64,000 nucleotides of DNA from Treponema parvum (GTDB lineage: Bacteria > Spirochaetota > Spirochaetia > Treponematales > Treponemataceae). This document shows, one piece after another, positions 33,801 through 42,859 of this stretch. The notes beneath the pieces are model-generated. The model was not told the origin of the DNA and ran no database searches. It saw only the letters and a program-made list of their open reading frames with translations. The translations under genes were made by a program, and so were the position numbers. How positions within the stretch are numbered: the first letter of the stretch is position 1; each line of letters opens with the position of its first letter. The stretch covers positions 2,046,001 to 2,110,000 of the forward strand of contig NZ_CP054257.1 in assembly GCF_017893945.1 (NCBI RefSeq), given 5' to 3'.

Positions 33801-34073
33801 ATGTCGCCTGAATCCGTAAAACGTGCAAAGATAAAGGCGGAGCCGGGTATTATGGCCATAAGATTAGCCGAACTTCGTGAAGAAAGAAACGTAAAACAGT
33901 CGGAAATGACAAATTTTACTCAGTCATCGGTTTCAAAAATCGAAAAGAGAAAAGATATAAAAATTTCAACATTGATAGATTATCTGAATAGTTTGGGGAT
34001 GGGGCTTGAAATAATTACTTATCCTAAAATGTCGGATTCAAAGAGCATGGAAAAAGTTTTGCTAAAAGTGTAG
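33801..34073 (+). CDS. XRE-family HTH protein, orphan HigA-type antitoxin-like
   Basis: A 90-residue protein with a Cro/C1-type HTH (about 19-72: MAIRLAELREERNVKQSEM, SSVSKIEKRKDIKISTLIDYL). Layout and the preceding SPESVKRAKIKAE stretch match antitoxins of HigA type, which usually follow a RelE-like toxin gene. No toxin frame lies upstream or downstream, and the N-terminus looks about 10 residues short. The ribosome site is weak (AAAGAC). It is probably an orphan or degraded antitoxin, or a stand-alone regulator. Confidence 0.65.
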   Translation: MSPESVKRAKIKAEPGIMAIRLAELREERNVKQSEMTNFTQSSVSKIEKRKDIKISTLIDYLNSLGMGLEIITYPKMSDSKSMEKVLLKV

Positions 34074-34105
34074 GAAACTTAGCGCGGTTTTCAAAACCGA
34101 TAAAG

Positions 34106-35218
34106 CTATTTTTTTACGATCGTAAGATCGAATACTGCCGTACTTTCGGATGAAGATTGCGCAAAACGCCATTTTGCGATCTGTTCCTTTATTTCAGTTT
34201 GAACTGCAGGCGACAAAGACGAAGACGGCATAGTTATTCCGGATAGCAGAACGTTCCCGTTAGGCAAGATTCTAAACTTGATTTTCAGTTCTAACGACGT
34301 TTCAATAGATTCGGCATTCTTGTTTGAAATACGAATCACAGGTTCCTTAGGCTCCAAAAGCCGGCGCACGCTTCCGTCCGTCATCGCTATAGAAATTCCG
34401 GACGATTTGCCGTCAGACGAAGCGTAAGAAGCGGCTCCCAGCAAAGCGGTAGACGTAACGGAATTTCCCGAAGAAGAAAAAGAGCGCGGGCGTGCCGATC
34501 CTATACCGCTTAAAGATTCTTTTACGCTGCCGGAAACGTTCAAATTTTCCTGAGAAAACCGCGAATCTGACGATGACGACACGCCCGCTGCCGGCTCGGA
34601 AGCGGAACTTGCAGCGCTTCCCGAGCTCCCGCGCACAGCGTCGGAATCTGCAATCCGCTTTTGTACGGCAGCGCCTTCGGGCGCAGATCCTGAAACTACG
34701 GTATTTACGCCGCCGTTAAAAACGCTGTCGTTCCATGCGCTTGATTCGGCTTTTTTTCGAGAAGAAAGCTGTTCGACTAAAAGCTCTTCATTGCTTTTAG
34801 CATATTGGGGTTTTGAAAGCGTATACTTCGGAGCTTGCGTAGCTTGCCGGGCAGGCTGGCTTGAAGACGAAGGCGTTTTTGAAGCGGGCGAAGTCCGCAA
34901 AGGCGAAACCTGCGGCGAAGTTTCACGTGCCGACTCTTTTTGCGCGGGCTGCGAACTTTGAGCGGAATATGGGCGAGTCTTTTCGGAAGACGCCGAAGGC
35001 TCCGCAAAAGTTTTTAAATTTTGCGGTTCGGTAAGCGTTATACGAATTTCTTTATATTCGGGAGCGAAAGGTTTAAAATGCACCGACAACGATAGAATGC
35101 ATAAGACGATCCAAATACAGGCCGTCGCCGAAAAAGCAAGCTTTCTGCCTTTTGCATTAATATCGTCGTCTTCATGGATAATAAAAAAATGATCGGCAAG
35201 CCTTCGCACAAAATTCAT
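34106..35218 (-). CDS. tonB: TonB-like energy transducer
   Basis: A 370-residue protein with a cytoplasmic N-terminus, one membrane helix (about 27-46) and a very long Ser/Pro/Ala-rich spacer (about 70-290). The C-terminal domain (about 295-370: VIRISNKNAESIETSLELKIKFRILPNGNV, IKEQIAKWRFAQS) looks like a TonB/TolA C-terminal fold. It would pass proton-motive energy from ExbB/ExbD to the outer membrane. It overlaps the exbD stop by four bases (ATGA). The spacer is long enough to cross a wide periplasm. Confidence 0.8.
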   Translation of the reverse strand: MNFVRRLADHFFIIHEDDDINAKGRKLAFSATACIWIVLCILSLSVHFKPFAPEYKEIRITLTEPQNLKTFAEPSASSEKTRPYSAQSSQPAQKESARETSPQVSPLRTSPASKTPSSSSQPARQATQAPKYTLSKPQYAKSNEELLVEQLSSRKKAESSAWNDSVFNGGVNTVVSGSAPEGAAVQKRIADSDAVRGSSGSAASSASEPAAGVSSSSDSRFSQENLNVSGSVKESLSGIGSARPRSFSSSGNSVTSTALLGAASYASSDGKSSGISIAMTDGSVRRLLEPKEPVIRISNKNAESIETSLELKIKFRILPNGNVLLSGITMPSSSLSPAVQTEIKEQIAKWRFAQSSSESTAVFDLTIVKK

Positions 35219-35622
35219 TTTTTAGTCGTCCTGAGATTTACGGCGGAAAATCCGTTTTTCCTTAATACGTCAAAAATGCGCACGATAGTCCCGTTGGTAA
35301 CTTCGCTGTCGGCTTCAAGGGTGACAGGATATTCTTCCCTAGGCTTTTCTCCGGTGTCAAAAGCGGCAAGATTTTCATCCAAAGCCTTGTAAGAGACTTT
35401 AAGTTCGTTAAAATACATATCGCCGTTTTTTTCCGCAGTGATCGTTATTCCGGCGGAGGCGGCCGATTTCGCTGTAGAACTTTCAGGCAGGGCGACACTT
35501 ATGCCCGGCAGCACCGCAAAAGTCGTCGAAACAAGAAAGAAAAGTATGAGCTGGAAAACTACGTCTATCATGGGAACGAGATCGACGTTGGCTTTTAAAC
35601 CGTTTCTTCGTTTTACGCGCAT
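35215..35622 (-). CDS. exbD: ExbD/TolR-family biopolymer transport protein
   Basis: A 135-residue protein with a basic N-terminus, one membrane helix (about 13-38) containing the essential Asp of LVPMIDVVFQLILFFLVSTTF, and a periplasmic domain (GITITAEKNGDMYFN, YPVTLEADSEVTNGTIVRIFDVLRKNGFSAVNL). It forms the proton channel with ExbB. The gene starts one base after exbB ends and overlaps tonB by four bases. Confidence 0.9.
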   Translation of the reverse strand: MRVKRRNGLKANVDLVPMIDVVFQLILFFLVSTTFAVLPGISVALPESSTAKSAASAGITITAEKNGDMYFNELKVSYKALDENLAAFDTGEKPREEYPVTLEADSEVTNGTIVRIFDVLRKNGFSAVNLRTTKK

Positions 35623-36237
35623 TTAGCGAATCCTTCCCGACAAACGCAATAAAACCGACGTTACAGCAGATTCCATTTCCGCAATGCGGCGGTTTACCCG
35701 CGACACAAAATAATTGTGAAATATAAGAGCCGGAATTGAAACGGAAAGTCCGGCCGCAGTTGTAAGGAGAGCTTCTCCGATCGCGCCTGCAAGCGAAGCG
35801 GGATCTCCCATAGAACCGCCCGCGCTCAAAACGCCGAAGGCTTTAATGTTGCCTGTGACGGTTCCGAGAAGCCCCAGTAAGGTGGAAATATTCGCTATGG
35901 TTCCCAGCGGCGTGAGCAAATGCTCAAACTGGGGTATCACGGCGTTCATTTCGGCAGAAACGGCTTCTTTTAAATCGTCTTCAGCCCAACGGCGGCATTC
36001 AAGAGCCTTTTTTATAACTTGCGCGGCGGGAGTTCCGGCGGCGACACAATCCGCTTGAGCTGTTTGAAAATCGTTTTGCATAAGACTCTTATCAAGCAGC
36101 AAATTCAATTCGCCGTCGCGCTTTTTAATCGAAAAAAAATAATAACTGCGTTCTATTATGATAAAGGTTCCGGCGACTGCACATAAAAAAATGGGAATCA
36201 TCAACAGCCCGCCTGATCGCAATAAATCGAACATCAC
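35623..36237 (-). CDS. exbB: ExbB/TolQ/MotA-family proton channel protein
   Basis: A 204-residue protein with three membrane helices. The first is at about 8-27 (GLLMIPIFLCAVAGTFIIIER). The conserved block is ISTLLGLLGTVTGNIKAF (about 117-135), and GAIGEALLTTAAGLSVSIPALIFHN (about 145-170) forms the third helix region. With ExbD it makes the inner-membrane motor. GAGGTGATG precedes the ATG. It stands between the barrel gene and exbD in a single-strand cluster. Confidence 0.9.
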   Translation of the reverse strand: MMFDLLRSGGLLMIPIFLCAVAGTFIIIERSYYFFSIKKRDGELNLLLDKSLMQNDFQTAQADCVAAGTPAAQVIKKALECRRWAEDDLKEAVSAEMNAVIPQFEHLLTPLGTIANISTLLGLLGTVTGNIKAFGVLSAGGSMGDPASLAGAIGEALLTTAAGLSVSIPALIFHNYFVSRVNRRIAEMESAVTSVLLRLSGRIR

Positions 36238-36257
36238 ATCACCTCGCTGAATATATT

Positions 36258-37940
36258 TTAGAAAAAGAATTTTACCAAAAGGGCGGCACTGCCGCTCCTT
36301 GCGCCGTATTTACCGGCGTAGGTTCTCAGCCTGCCGGCAGCCAATTTTACAATATCATCCACTTGCACCGCAATGCGGACTGCAGAAGTAAAACGAACAA
36401 AACTTGCAAAGTCAATTACAGGAGTTTTATCGGCGCCCTCACCCGCTTCAAATCCCAGGGAAAGGTCGGCTCCCGTGCGGGCGTCGGAGCTTTGCACGGA
36501 CGCGGCGAATTCCGCCAAATGCCTGCTTTCAAGCACCGGAATGTCCTTCCACTCTGCAGTCCACAAAGCCGAAAACGTAAATATTCCCGCATAAAACGAA
36601 ATATCCGCCTTTGTTTTCAAAAGCTCGCGCTCGGTTTCGGTAAATCCGTACATTCCGGACGGCAAAGCTCTCTCGTAATCCGGCTGCCAAACGCCGTTGC
36701 CGAATGCGGTTTTACGGTATTCGGCGGAACCGTTAAAAGTAAGATTTGCGTTTACAGGAAAAGCCGTCCGAACATAAGCATACCAGTCCGTAGTTTCCGG
36801 AGGAATAAAATTTAGAACGGCAAAGCCGTACTTCTTTTCAAGCATGGAATACGTTTCCTGCACTGAAGATATTCCTCCTTGAGCTGAAAACACGAACGGG
36901 CCGCTCATAAACGACGGTTCCGCTTTTATCTCAAAGCCGAGCGTAAAAGGAACGATAATTTTACGATCGCTTCCGATCGCAGTTCCCGCGACGGCGGAAA
37001 CTTCTTCAAAAACGGTAAAAATGCCGTTCGACCAGCTTATGTCCGCTCCAAGGCGGCCTCTGTGAGCGGCCTGCGCGTCAAATTCCGAGGACGTTATGTT
37101 TTCATCACCCGCAATATTATTCTGCTGTTTATAATCCGCTAAAACTTTCAATTTAACCTGTCCTATTTCCCAAGATGCGCGGACAAAGGGATCCAAAAGG
37201 AATATCGAAGCGCCTTCTTCAGGAGCCGAAACGGAGGACGAATTCTTTTTTCCTGCATAACGGCCGTACCACGAAGCGCCGGCGGAAAAAGTCAGCTCAA
37301 AAATATCCGAAGGATGAAAACCCGCTTCTACCCTTCCGCCCAAATTCCGTTTTGAAACGTCGTAAAATACGGGAGAAACATTTTGCATTCCGTTACCGTT
37401 TTTTTCATACGAGCCTGAGAATTTCCAGACGGAAGAAGGCAGCGTAAAAGTTTTATCGCCGTAAATCTTAGTCATTTCGTCAAAAAAACCGTCGGAGGCG
37501 TCTTTTCGGGAATATCCTGCGGAGCTTTCATGAAAAAAGCCCAGCGAAAACGGGTTTTCGCCCGAAGATCGATAAACCGAAAAATCGCCTGTAAAAAACT
37601 CAGGATAACCGCCGCCCACAAGCCCTTCCACAAAGATATCCTTTTCTTTTGTTTTTTCGCCGGCAGTTTCCGTAAGCGGATCTTCTCTCAAAGGATAATC
37701 GGGCAGCCGCACAAAGTTTCCGGACGCAGTATTTTCATCGACAATCACGTCGGAAAAATCGGGCAGAGCGTCTTTTACCGTAAGAACTTCGTTACCGGAA
37801 ACAACCGTTTCCATATCGGGCAAGATTATCTCTTCCGTATGCGACGCTGAAATGCATAAAAAAAGCAAAGACGCAAATATAAAAAATTTAACCGGACAGC
37901 CCAAGCGGCCGTTTTTTATCTCGTTCACACTGATATTCAT
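36258..37940 (-). CDS. Outer-membrane beta-barrel protein of unknown function
   Basis: A 560-residue exported protein. After a signal peptide (ending near SASH) comes about 70 residues of acidic, mostly unstructured sequence, then alternating strand patterns to the end (WKFSGSYEKNG, LTFSAGASWYGRY, FTFSALWTAEWK) and the closing LLVKFFF, a typical outer-membrane insertion signal. No TonB-dependent plug motif is visible, but the location before exbBD-tonB suggests a link. ATG 37940 has a GAGG site; GTG 37976 overlaps the TPR stop (GTGA) and is a good alternative. Confidence 0.7.
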   Translation of the reverse strand: MNISVNEIKNGRLGCPVKFFIFASLLFLCISASHTEEIILPDMETVVSGNEVLTVKDALPDFSDVIVDENTASGNFVRLPDYPLREDPLTETAGEKTKEKDIFVEGLVGGGYPEFFTGDFSVYRSSGENPFSLGFFHESSAGYSRKDASDGFFDEMTKIYGDKTFTLPSSVWKFSGSYEKNGNGMQNVSPVFYDVSKRNLGGRVEAGFHPSDIFELTFSAGASWYGRYAGKKNSSSVSAPEEGASIFLLDPFVRASWEIGQVKLKVLADYKQQNNIAGDENITSSEFDAQAAHRGRLGADISWSNGIFTVFEEVSAVAGTAIGSDRKIIVPFTLGFEIKAEPSFMSGPFVFSAQGGISSVQETYSMLEKKYGFAVLNFIPPETTDWYAYVRTAFPVNANLTFNGSAEYRKTAFGNGVWQPDYERALPSGMYGFTETERELLKTKADISFYAGIFTFSALWTAEWKDIPVLESRHLAEFAASVQSSDARTGADLSLGFEAGEGADKTPVIDFASFVRFTSAVRIAVQVDDIVKLAAGRLRTYAGKYGARSGSAALLVKFFF

Positions 37941-37972
37941 AAAATCAAAACCTCGTCTTTTCCATCGTTTTT

Positions 37973-40900
37973 TCACATTCGGTATTTCTCCACAATACGC
38001 TTAGCTCCCGCATTTTGCGCGCTTTCGGGATAAAGCTTTTCAAGCAGAGAGGCCGTCTCTTTCGCGTTGCCGTACTGCGACGCAGCGTCAAAGGCTTCAA
38101 CGGCGCCGTACAAAGCCGCCGCCGCAGAATCTTCATAGGCGCTCATGCGGTAATAAGACGCCGCGTCAAGATACAGCTTTGCGCTTTCGGCATTTTTTTC
38201 CTGGCGGCGGCGGTACGAAGCGAGCAAAACTGCGTTTTTAGCGGCGAACAGACTTTCCGAGTCAAGATTCTTTTTCTGTACGGCAAGAAGTTGTGCGGAA
38301 AGCGAGATCGCCTTTTCCTGCATATCGGGCGATTTTGAATACAATGCGGCAAGTTCCGTACCGGCTTTGCGGCCGGCAGGCGTGTCAATTCCGCCCGAAT
38401 TTTCATATTCGGAAATTTTTTGCACGATTTTTATATCGCTTCCGGAGACGAGCTGTTCAAGCTCTTTGATTTGCTCATCGATTTTGTCGTCTTTCGCCTG
38501 CCGGCCGTATTCGGATAAAAGCCTGTTCGCTTCAGCCAAAGCGGATCGGTAATCTCCCGTCTGCCTGTAAAGCAAACACAAATTCTTTACGGCGCCATAG
38601 CGGTATGCGCTTTCGGGCACGGTGCTCAAAAAAAGCTCGTATTGAAGAACAGCCTTATCGGTAAAACCTAAAGCGGCAAGGCTTTCCGCACAAAAATACA
38701 TAGCGGCATCGTAGAATCTTCCCGACGGGAATTTTCTTATATACTCTTCAAAACGATTGACGGCGGCATTATAATCCTTTGCGGCGTAATAAAGCTCGCC
38801 ACGCCGATACGAGGCGTCTTCCGAAAGCGCGTCAAGGGAAAAATCTTTTATTATGGAAGCATACAGCGCATCCGCTTCTTTTATCTTTTTGTCTTTTTCA
38901 TAAATTTGCGCAAGCACATACCTGCACTGCAAGGCAAATTCATCTTTTTGCACGGAATAGGGTTTTAAAAGCGACGCGGCTTTTTCAAATTGTTCCATGT
39001 CCGAATAAATTCCCGCACATAAAAGAGAGGCTTTACGTCTTTTATTCGGCGATATTGAAATTTTAAGCGCCTCTTCGGCCGCGCTTTCCGCGCCTTTGAG
39101 GTTTCCCGATTGGACGGCGGCGGAAGCGGACGTCATATAGGCGTTCCACGCCAGTTCGTGCGAAGGATATTGCCCGGCAAAGGCGACGAGCGTCTTATAT
39201 GCCGCTGCGAAGTCGGAATTTCGGTATTGTGCGTAACCGCAGTAAAATTGCGCAAAAGCCCTGTATTTAGGCTTTGCATCTTTATCTGAAAGATATTTTG
39301 AAAATTCTTTTACAGCGGAATTCCAGTCGCCGAGATTAAAATCGGCGAGAGCCGCATAATAAGGCGCTTCCGCAAGGAGAGACAGTCTTGCCGAAGCTGA
39401 AGCCTCTTTATTTTTCCCCGTGCGTATCAAAAGATTTACGTAATTCAAACGCATCTGATCTGACAATAAAGAATCCTTTTCCAGATCCGAAAATACAGCC
39501 AAGGCTTTTTCAAGCGGATCTCCGTTTTTTCCGTCATTGCCGCCGCTTTTTCCCCCTCCGCCTAAATCCGATAGGACAAGAGCGTATAAAAGCCTGCTTT
39601 CACCGCTGTGTTTCCATGCGGCGCTTCCCTCGATTTCGGTTTCAAGTGAAGAAACCGCAGACGCCGTATTTCCGGTCTTATATTCGGCAAAGGCCTTCCA
39701 ATAAAGCGAATCGGCGTCAGGGCTTTTTATGCGGGAAAGGTATTTAAAACAAGCGTCCCAGTTTTGACGCAAAGCCGAATAACGGGCAAGACGTTTTAAA
39801 ACGTCTTCATATACTAACACTATAGAATCGTTTTCACAGCCTGCAGATTCGCCTGAAACAGCAAACGCACCGGCGACGCCGTTTTTATTTCCGCCGTCAG
39901 GCGCCTTGCTTCCAAAGCTTTTTTTTGCCGATTCCAATTCTTCCAGAACCGGTAAAAGATAAGTTTCTGCGGCTAAAGCTCCGGCTCTAAGATTTTCGCC
40001 GGCAGAGTTTTCAACCGATCTTGAATTTGCGCTAGCGCCGCCGGCTATTTTGTCCGCTTTGTCCGTCTTGCCTGCCGCAGATCTTTCCGTTCCGAAACCC
40101 TTCAAGATCAGCTCCGCATCGTAAACGGCTCTTATGTACCGCACGGGTTCCGAGGCGTTTTCATTTATTGAAGAAAGATAGGCTTTTGCCTTAGGATAAT
40201 CTTTCGATCGGAATGAATCGATGGCAAGTCTCAGCCAAAATTCATCGATAATATCAATATCGCGCCCAAGTCCAAGATCCGAAGAATCCGGATCGGAAAA
40301 ATTGGAAAACTTTTTGCCGACAGACGAAAGTATTTCTCCCGGATCCTTTTTTACTTCTGCGGGATGTGAAGAAGACAGCGTATACGCTTTTTGCAGAGCC
40401 GAAATAACTAAAGGGCGTTCGCTTCCGGCAAGAACTTTTTCATAAAGATCGTAAGCCGCTCTATAATTTCCGAGAGCCGCTTGGCAGTCTCCGGCGTACA
40501 GCGTAATTTTATCGTTTACGGGCGGCGAAAGCGCGGCAAAAGACGGATAGATTTTTAAGACCTTTTCAAACTGCCTTGTACGAAAGTACGAACCGGCAAG
40601 GAGGACGGCGGCTTCTTCATATTCTTCAAGGGAATAAAGCGGCCCGTTTGCGATAACGAATTCAAAAAGAGGAACGGCGGAAAAATAATCTTCCTGAAAA
40701 ACGCAAGTTTTCCCCGCGTAAAAAAGCGAAGAAGCGTAAAAAAAACTTGATTTTTCATTTTCTTTTGAAAGCGAAGCCGCTTTGTAAAATAAATTTCGCG
40801 CGGAGGAAAGATCTTTCAGCGACAAGGCTGTGCGGGCAAGCCAGTATGAAGAGGCGGTTAAAAGTTTTTCGTCATCCTTCGCGGCCGATAAAGCCTTTTC

Positions 40901-41344
40901 AAGAACGTCTTCGGCTTCGCTAAAACGGGACAATCGGAATAAACTTTCGCCTTCAAAGACGAGAACCTGCGGTAAAAACACCGAAAAAGGATAATTTTTT
41001 AAAAATATTTCCGATCGGGAAACGGTTCCCGGATAAAAGCCGCTGTTATAAGCCGCCTGTATTTCTCCGAACAAAAAAACCTCGGTCGGAACCGCTTCGG
41101 ATGAAGATATGCCGGCTGCGGAAGTTTTAAAATTACCCGCGCCGTAATCTGCCGAAGAAAAAGCAGGAACTTCGTCCCGCACGGTTCGGGCGCCGGACTC
41201 AGCTTCGGCAGCCAAGGGAACCGTCGCCCCCGAGAACGCTAGAGCCGCAAAAACAATTCCTGCAAGGCCGCCTGATAACCTACTCTTCAGTTTGCGGGAA
41301 AAATCTATCCTCCGTTCCGACCCTGACAAGATGCACAAAATCAT
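37973..41344 (-). CDS. Giant secreted TPR protein
   Basis: An exported protein of about 1123 residues, made of tetratricopeptide repeats over most of its length (for example LLTASSYWLARTALSLKD, ALSEDASYRRGELYYAAKDY, RFYDAAMYFCAESLAALGF). The signal segment reads RLSGGLAGIVFAALAFSG. A less ordered Ser/Gly-rich insert lies around 455-520. TPR arrays mediate protein contacts. The start is uncertain: ATG 41344 has no ribosome site and lies inside the previous gene by 65 bases; the frame extends to 41428. It joins the cluster ending in tonB. Confidence 0.8.
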   Translation of the reverse strand: MILCILSGSERRIDFSRKLKSRLSGGLAGIVFAALAFSGATVPLAAEAESGARTVRDEVPAFSSADYGAGNFKTSAAGISSSEAVPTEVFLFGEIQAAYNSGFYPGTVSRSEIFLKNYPFSVFLPQVLVFEGESLFRLSRFSEAEDVLEKALSAAKDDEKLLTASSYWLARTALSLKDLSSARNLFYKAASLSKENEKSSFFYASSLFYAGKTCVFQEDYFSAVPLFEFVIANGPLYSLEEYEEAAVLLAGSYFRTRQFEKVLKIYPSFAALSPPVNDKITLYAGDCQAALGNYRAAYDLYEKVLAGSERPLVISALQKAYTLSSSHPAEVKKDPGEILSSVGKKFSNFSDPDSSDLGLGRDIDIIDEFWLRLAIDSFRSKDYPKAKAYLSSINENASEPVRYIRAVYDAELILKGFGTERSAAGKTDKADKIAGGASANSRSVENSAGENLRAGALAAETYLLPVLEELESAKKSFGSKAPDGGNKNGVAGAFAVSGESAGCENDSIVLVYEDVLKRLARYSALRQNWDACFKYLSRIKSPDADSLYWKAFAEYKTGNTASAVSSLETEIEGSAAWKHSGESRLLYALVLSDLGGGGKSGGNDGKNGDPLEKALAVFSDLEKDSLLSDQMRLNYVNLLIRTGKNKEASASARLSLLAEAPYYAALADFNLGDWNSAVKEFSKYLSDKDAKPKYRAFAQFYCGYAQYRNSDFAAAYKTLVAFAGQYPSHELAWNAYMTSASAAVQSGNLKGAESAAEEALKISISPNKRRKASLLCAGIYSDMEQFEKAASLLKPYSVQKDEFALQCRYVLAQIYEKDKKIKEADALYASIIKDFSLDALSEDASYRRGELYYAAKDYNAAVNRFEEYIRKFPSGRFYDAAMYFCAESLAALGFTDKAVLQYELFLSTVPESAYRYGAVKNLCLLYRQTGDYRSALAEANRLLSEYGRQAKDDKIDEQIKELEQLVSGSDIKIVQKISEYENSGGIDTPAGRKAGTELAALYSKSPDMQEKAISLSAQLLAVQKKNLDSESLFAAKNAVLLASYRRRQEKNAESAKLYLDAASYYRMSAYEDSAAAALYGAVEAFDAASQYGNAKETASLLEKLYPESAQNAGAKRIVEKYRM

Positions 41345-42641
41345 TTTTATATCGCTGCATAAAATACGGTAAGGACAACTCCTTAGCGTTTTCAAAAACC
41401 GTACAGTCAAAATGTCCTCCGGAATCAAAAAAAGGAAATATCACCGCACAATTATTGAACGGCCGAACTTCCGGAACTGTTTTTGCAGTGCTTCTGATTG
41501 CCGCCAAATAACAAAAAGAAGGCTCGGTCGCAGACAGCACATACAGTATTGCCTTAAGTTTTGACACGGCATAGCCGGTATCCTTTATATATCCTGCGGT
41601 ATTGACTATCGTACCGTTTATCAATTCCGCGCTGAACGGTTCTATCGTTACGTCTACGCCGGAATCCTTATACAAGTATTTTTTATTCGTATATACCGAT
41701 AAGGACGCCGCCGCAAGATTTCTTGTCCAATTTAAAGCGAAGGACAAGTCGTATTTATCGTCTATTATCCCTTGCAGGCCTACCGGTTTAAAAGCGACCG
41801 TGGGCACAAGCAAAGGATCTCTGTAGGTATAACTCCCCGTCAACGGATAGATTAAACCGTCCACTACCCATTTAACAAATCCGGCGTTGGAAAGTGACAG
41901 TTTTCCGCTGTCTTTTTTCGTTTTTTCTCTCGCTTTTCCCGTAAGAATGGAAACAGGCCTTCCCGATTCGTCATACATGGCGTCGTCGGCAAACACGATC
42001 GAAGGAAGATTTTCGCGGATAACCTGTATCATCTGAAGGCTGCTGTGATACATTTCGGGGGAAACGAATACGTAATTCCACGGGATGACGGATCTTGTCC
42101 ACTCATAAAGCTGCTCGAACGAAGCGGTGTAAAAACTGCTGAAAGGAAGCGCAAGCTGAACGCCCCTGGAAGCGTAGCTGTTAAATATCACCATATCGAC
42201 AAGGGAAACCCTGCCCAAGGGCGAAATCTGAACGAAAACATCGCTGTCGGCGGAAAAATAATGCCTTATGCTCACGGGATTTCCTGTAATCTTGTTTCTG
42301 ACAAGAACCCAGCTTCCGCTTATGTCGCCCGGATACTCTGTTTTTATTACGGTTTCTACGCCGCTTCTTGAATAAACGTCTACGGGGATTTTCGTTTCGG
42401 GAGAAACATAGATAAAAACATCCGTATCGTTTTCTTCGGCACGGATCTGAAAACGCCGGCCTTCATAATTCGCCCTTATTTCAGGCCTCCGGCCGTATAA
42501 GAGCTCTACGGATTCAGTAAACCAGGTGTCGGTAAGCTCTCTGCGAATCTCTGCAGAATCAGGAACGTTAAAACGGTTGTAATCCGCAAACGCAAGAGGC
42601 AAAGAAAAAAAGATAAAAAACAATACGGCAAGACGTTTCAT
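41280..42641 (-). CDS. Secreted treponemal protein of unknown function
   Basis: A 453-residue protein with a clear signal peptide (MKRLAVLFFIFFSLPLAFA). The rest is beta-rich, with aromatic residues, and two long regions (about 20-230 and 270-450) split by a Lys-rich loop. It is not recognised: no enzyme motif, no repeat, and no barrel-closing Phe. GGGAG precedes the ATG at 42641; 18 further upstream codons are poor. It begins the minus-strand cluster that ends in tonB, which suggests an envelope role. Confidence 0.6.
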   Translation of the reverse strand: MKRLAVLFFIFFSLPLAFADYNRFNVPDSAEIRRELTDTWFTESVELLYGRRPEIRANYEGRRFQIRAEENDTDVFIYVSPETKIPVDVYSRSGVETVIKTEYPGDISGSWVLVRNKITGNPVSIRHYFSADSDVFVQISPLGRVSLVDMVIFNSYASRGVQLALPFSSFYTASFEQLYEWTRSVIPWNYVFVSPEMYHSSLQMIQVIRENLPSIVFADDAMYDESGRPVSILTGKAREKTKKDSGKLSLSNAGFVKWVVDGLIYPLTGSYTYRDPLLVPTVAFKPVGLQGIIDDKYDLSFALNWTRNLAAASLSVYTNKKYLYKDSGVDVTIEPFSAELINGTIVNTAGYIKDTGYAVSKLKAILYVLSATEPSFCYLAAIRSTAKTVPEVRPFNNCAVIFPFFDSGGHFDCTVFENAKELSLPYFMQRYKNDFVHLVRVGTEDRFFPQTEE

Positions 42642-42811
42642 ACAAACTCCCATAATCGGCGAGGCTTCGGCTCCGGGCAAAAGTGCGCAGTTCAATAGTT
42701 TTCAACTAAACCGCAGTATTTTGCGGTCGAAGTTACACGCTTGCGGTCGAAGCAGCCTCTTCGCGGCCGGCGCCGGCACAAACATACCAAGGCTTTTCAG
42801 AGCGCGCACAA

Positions 42812-42841
42812 AGCGGCGGAAACTCTCGCTCTGCCGCCGCT
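42812..42841 (-). terminator. Possible terminator after the activase gene
   Basis: On the minus strand AGCGGCGG and CCGCCGCT form an eight-bp stem with a 14-base loop. Only a TT follows, so it is a weak candidate. The surrounding gap (42642-42859) also has a short direct repeat of TGCGGTCGAAG. Confidence 0.35.
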
Positions 42842-42859
42842 CTTAACCGGGTTTTACAT

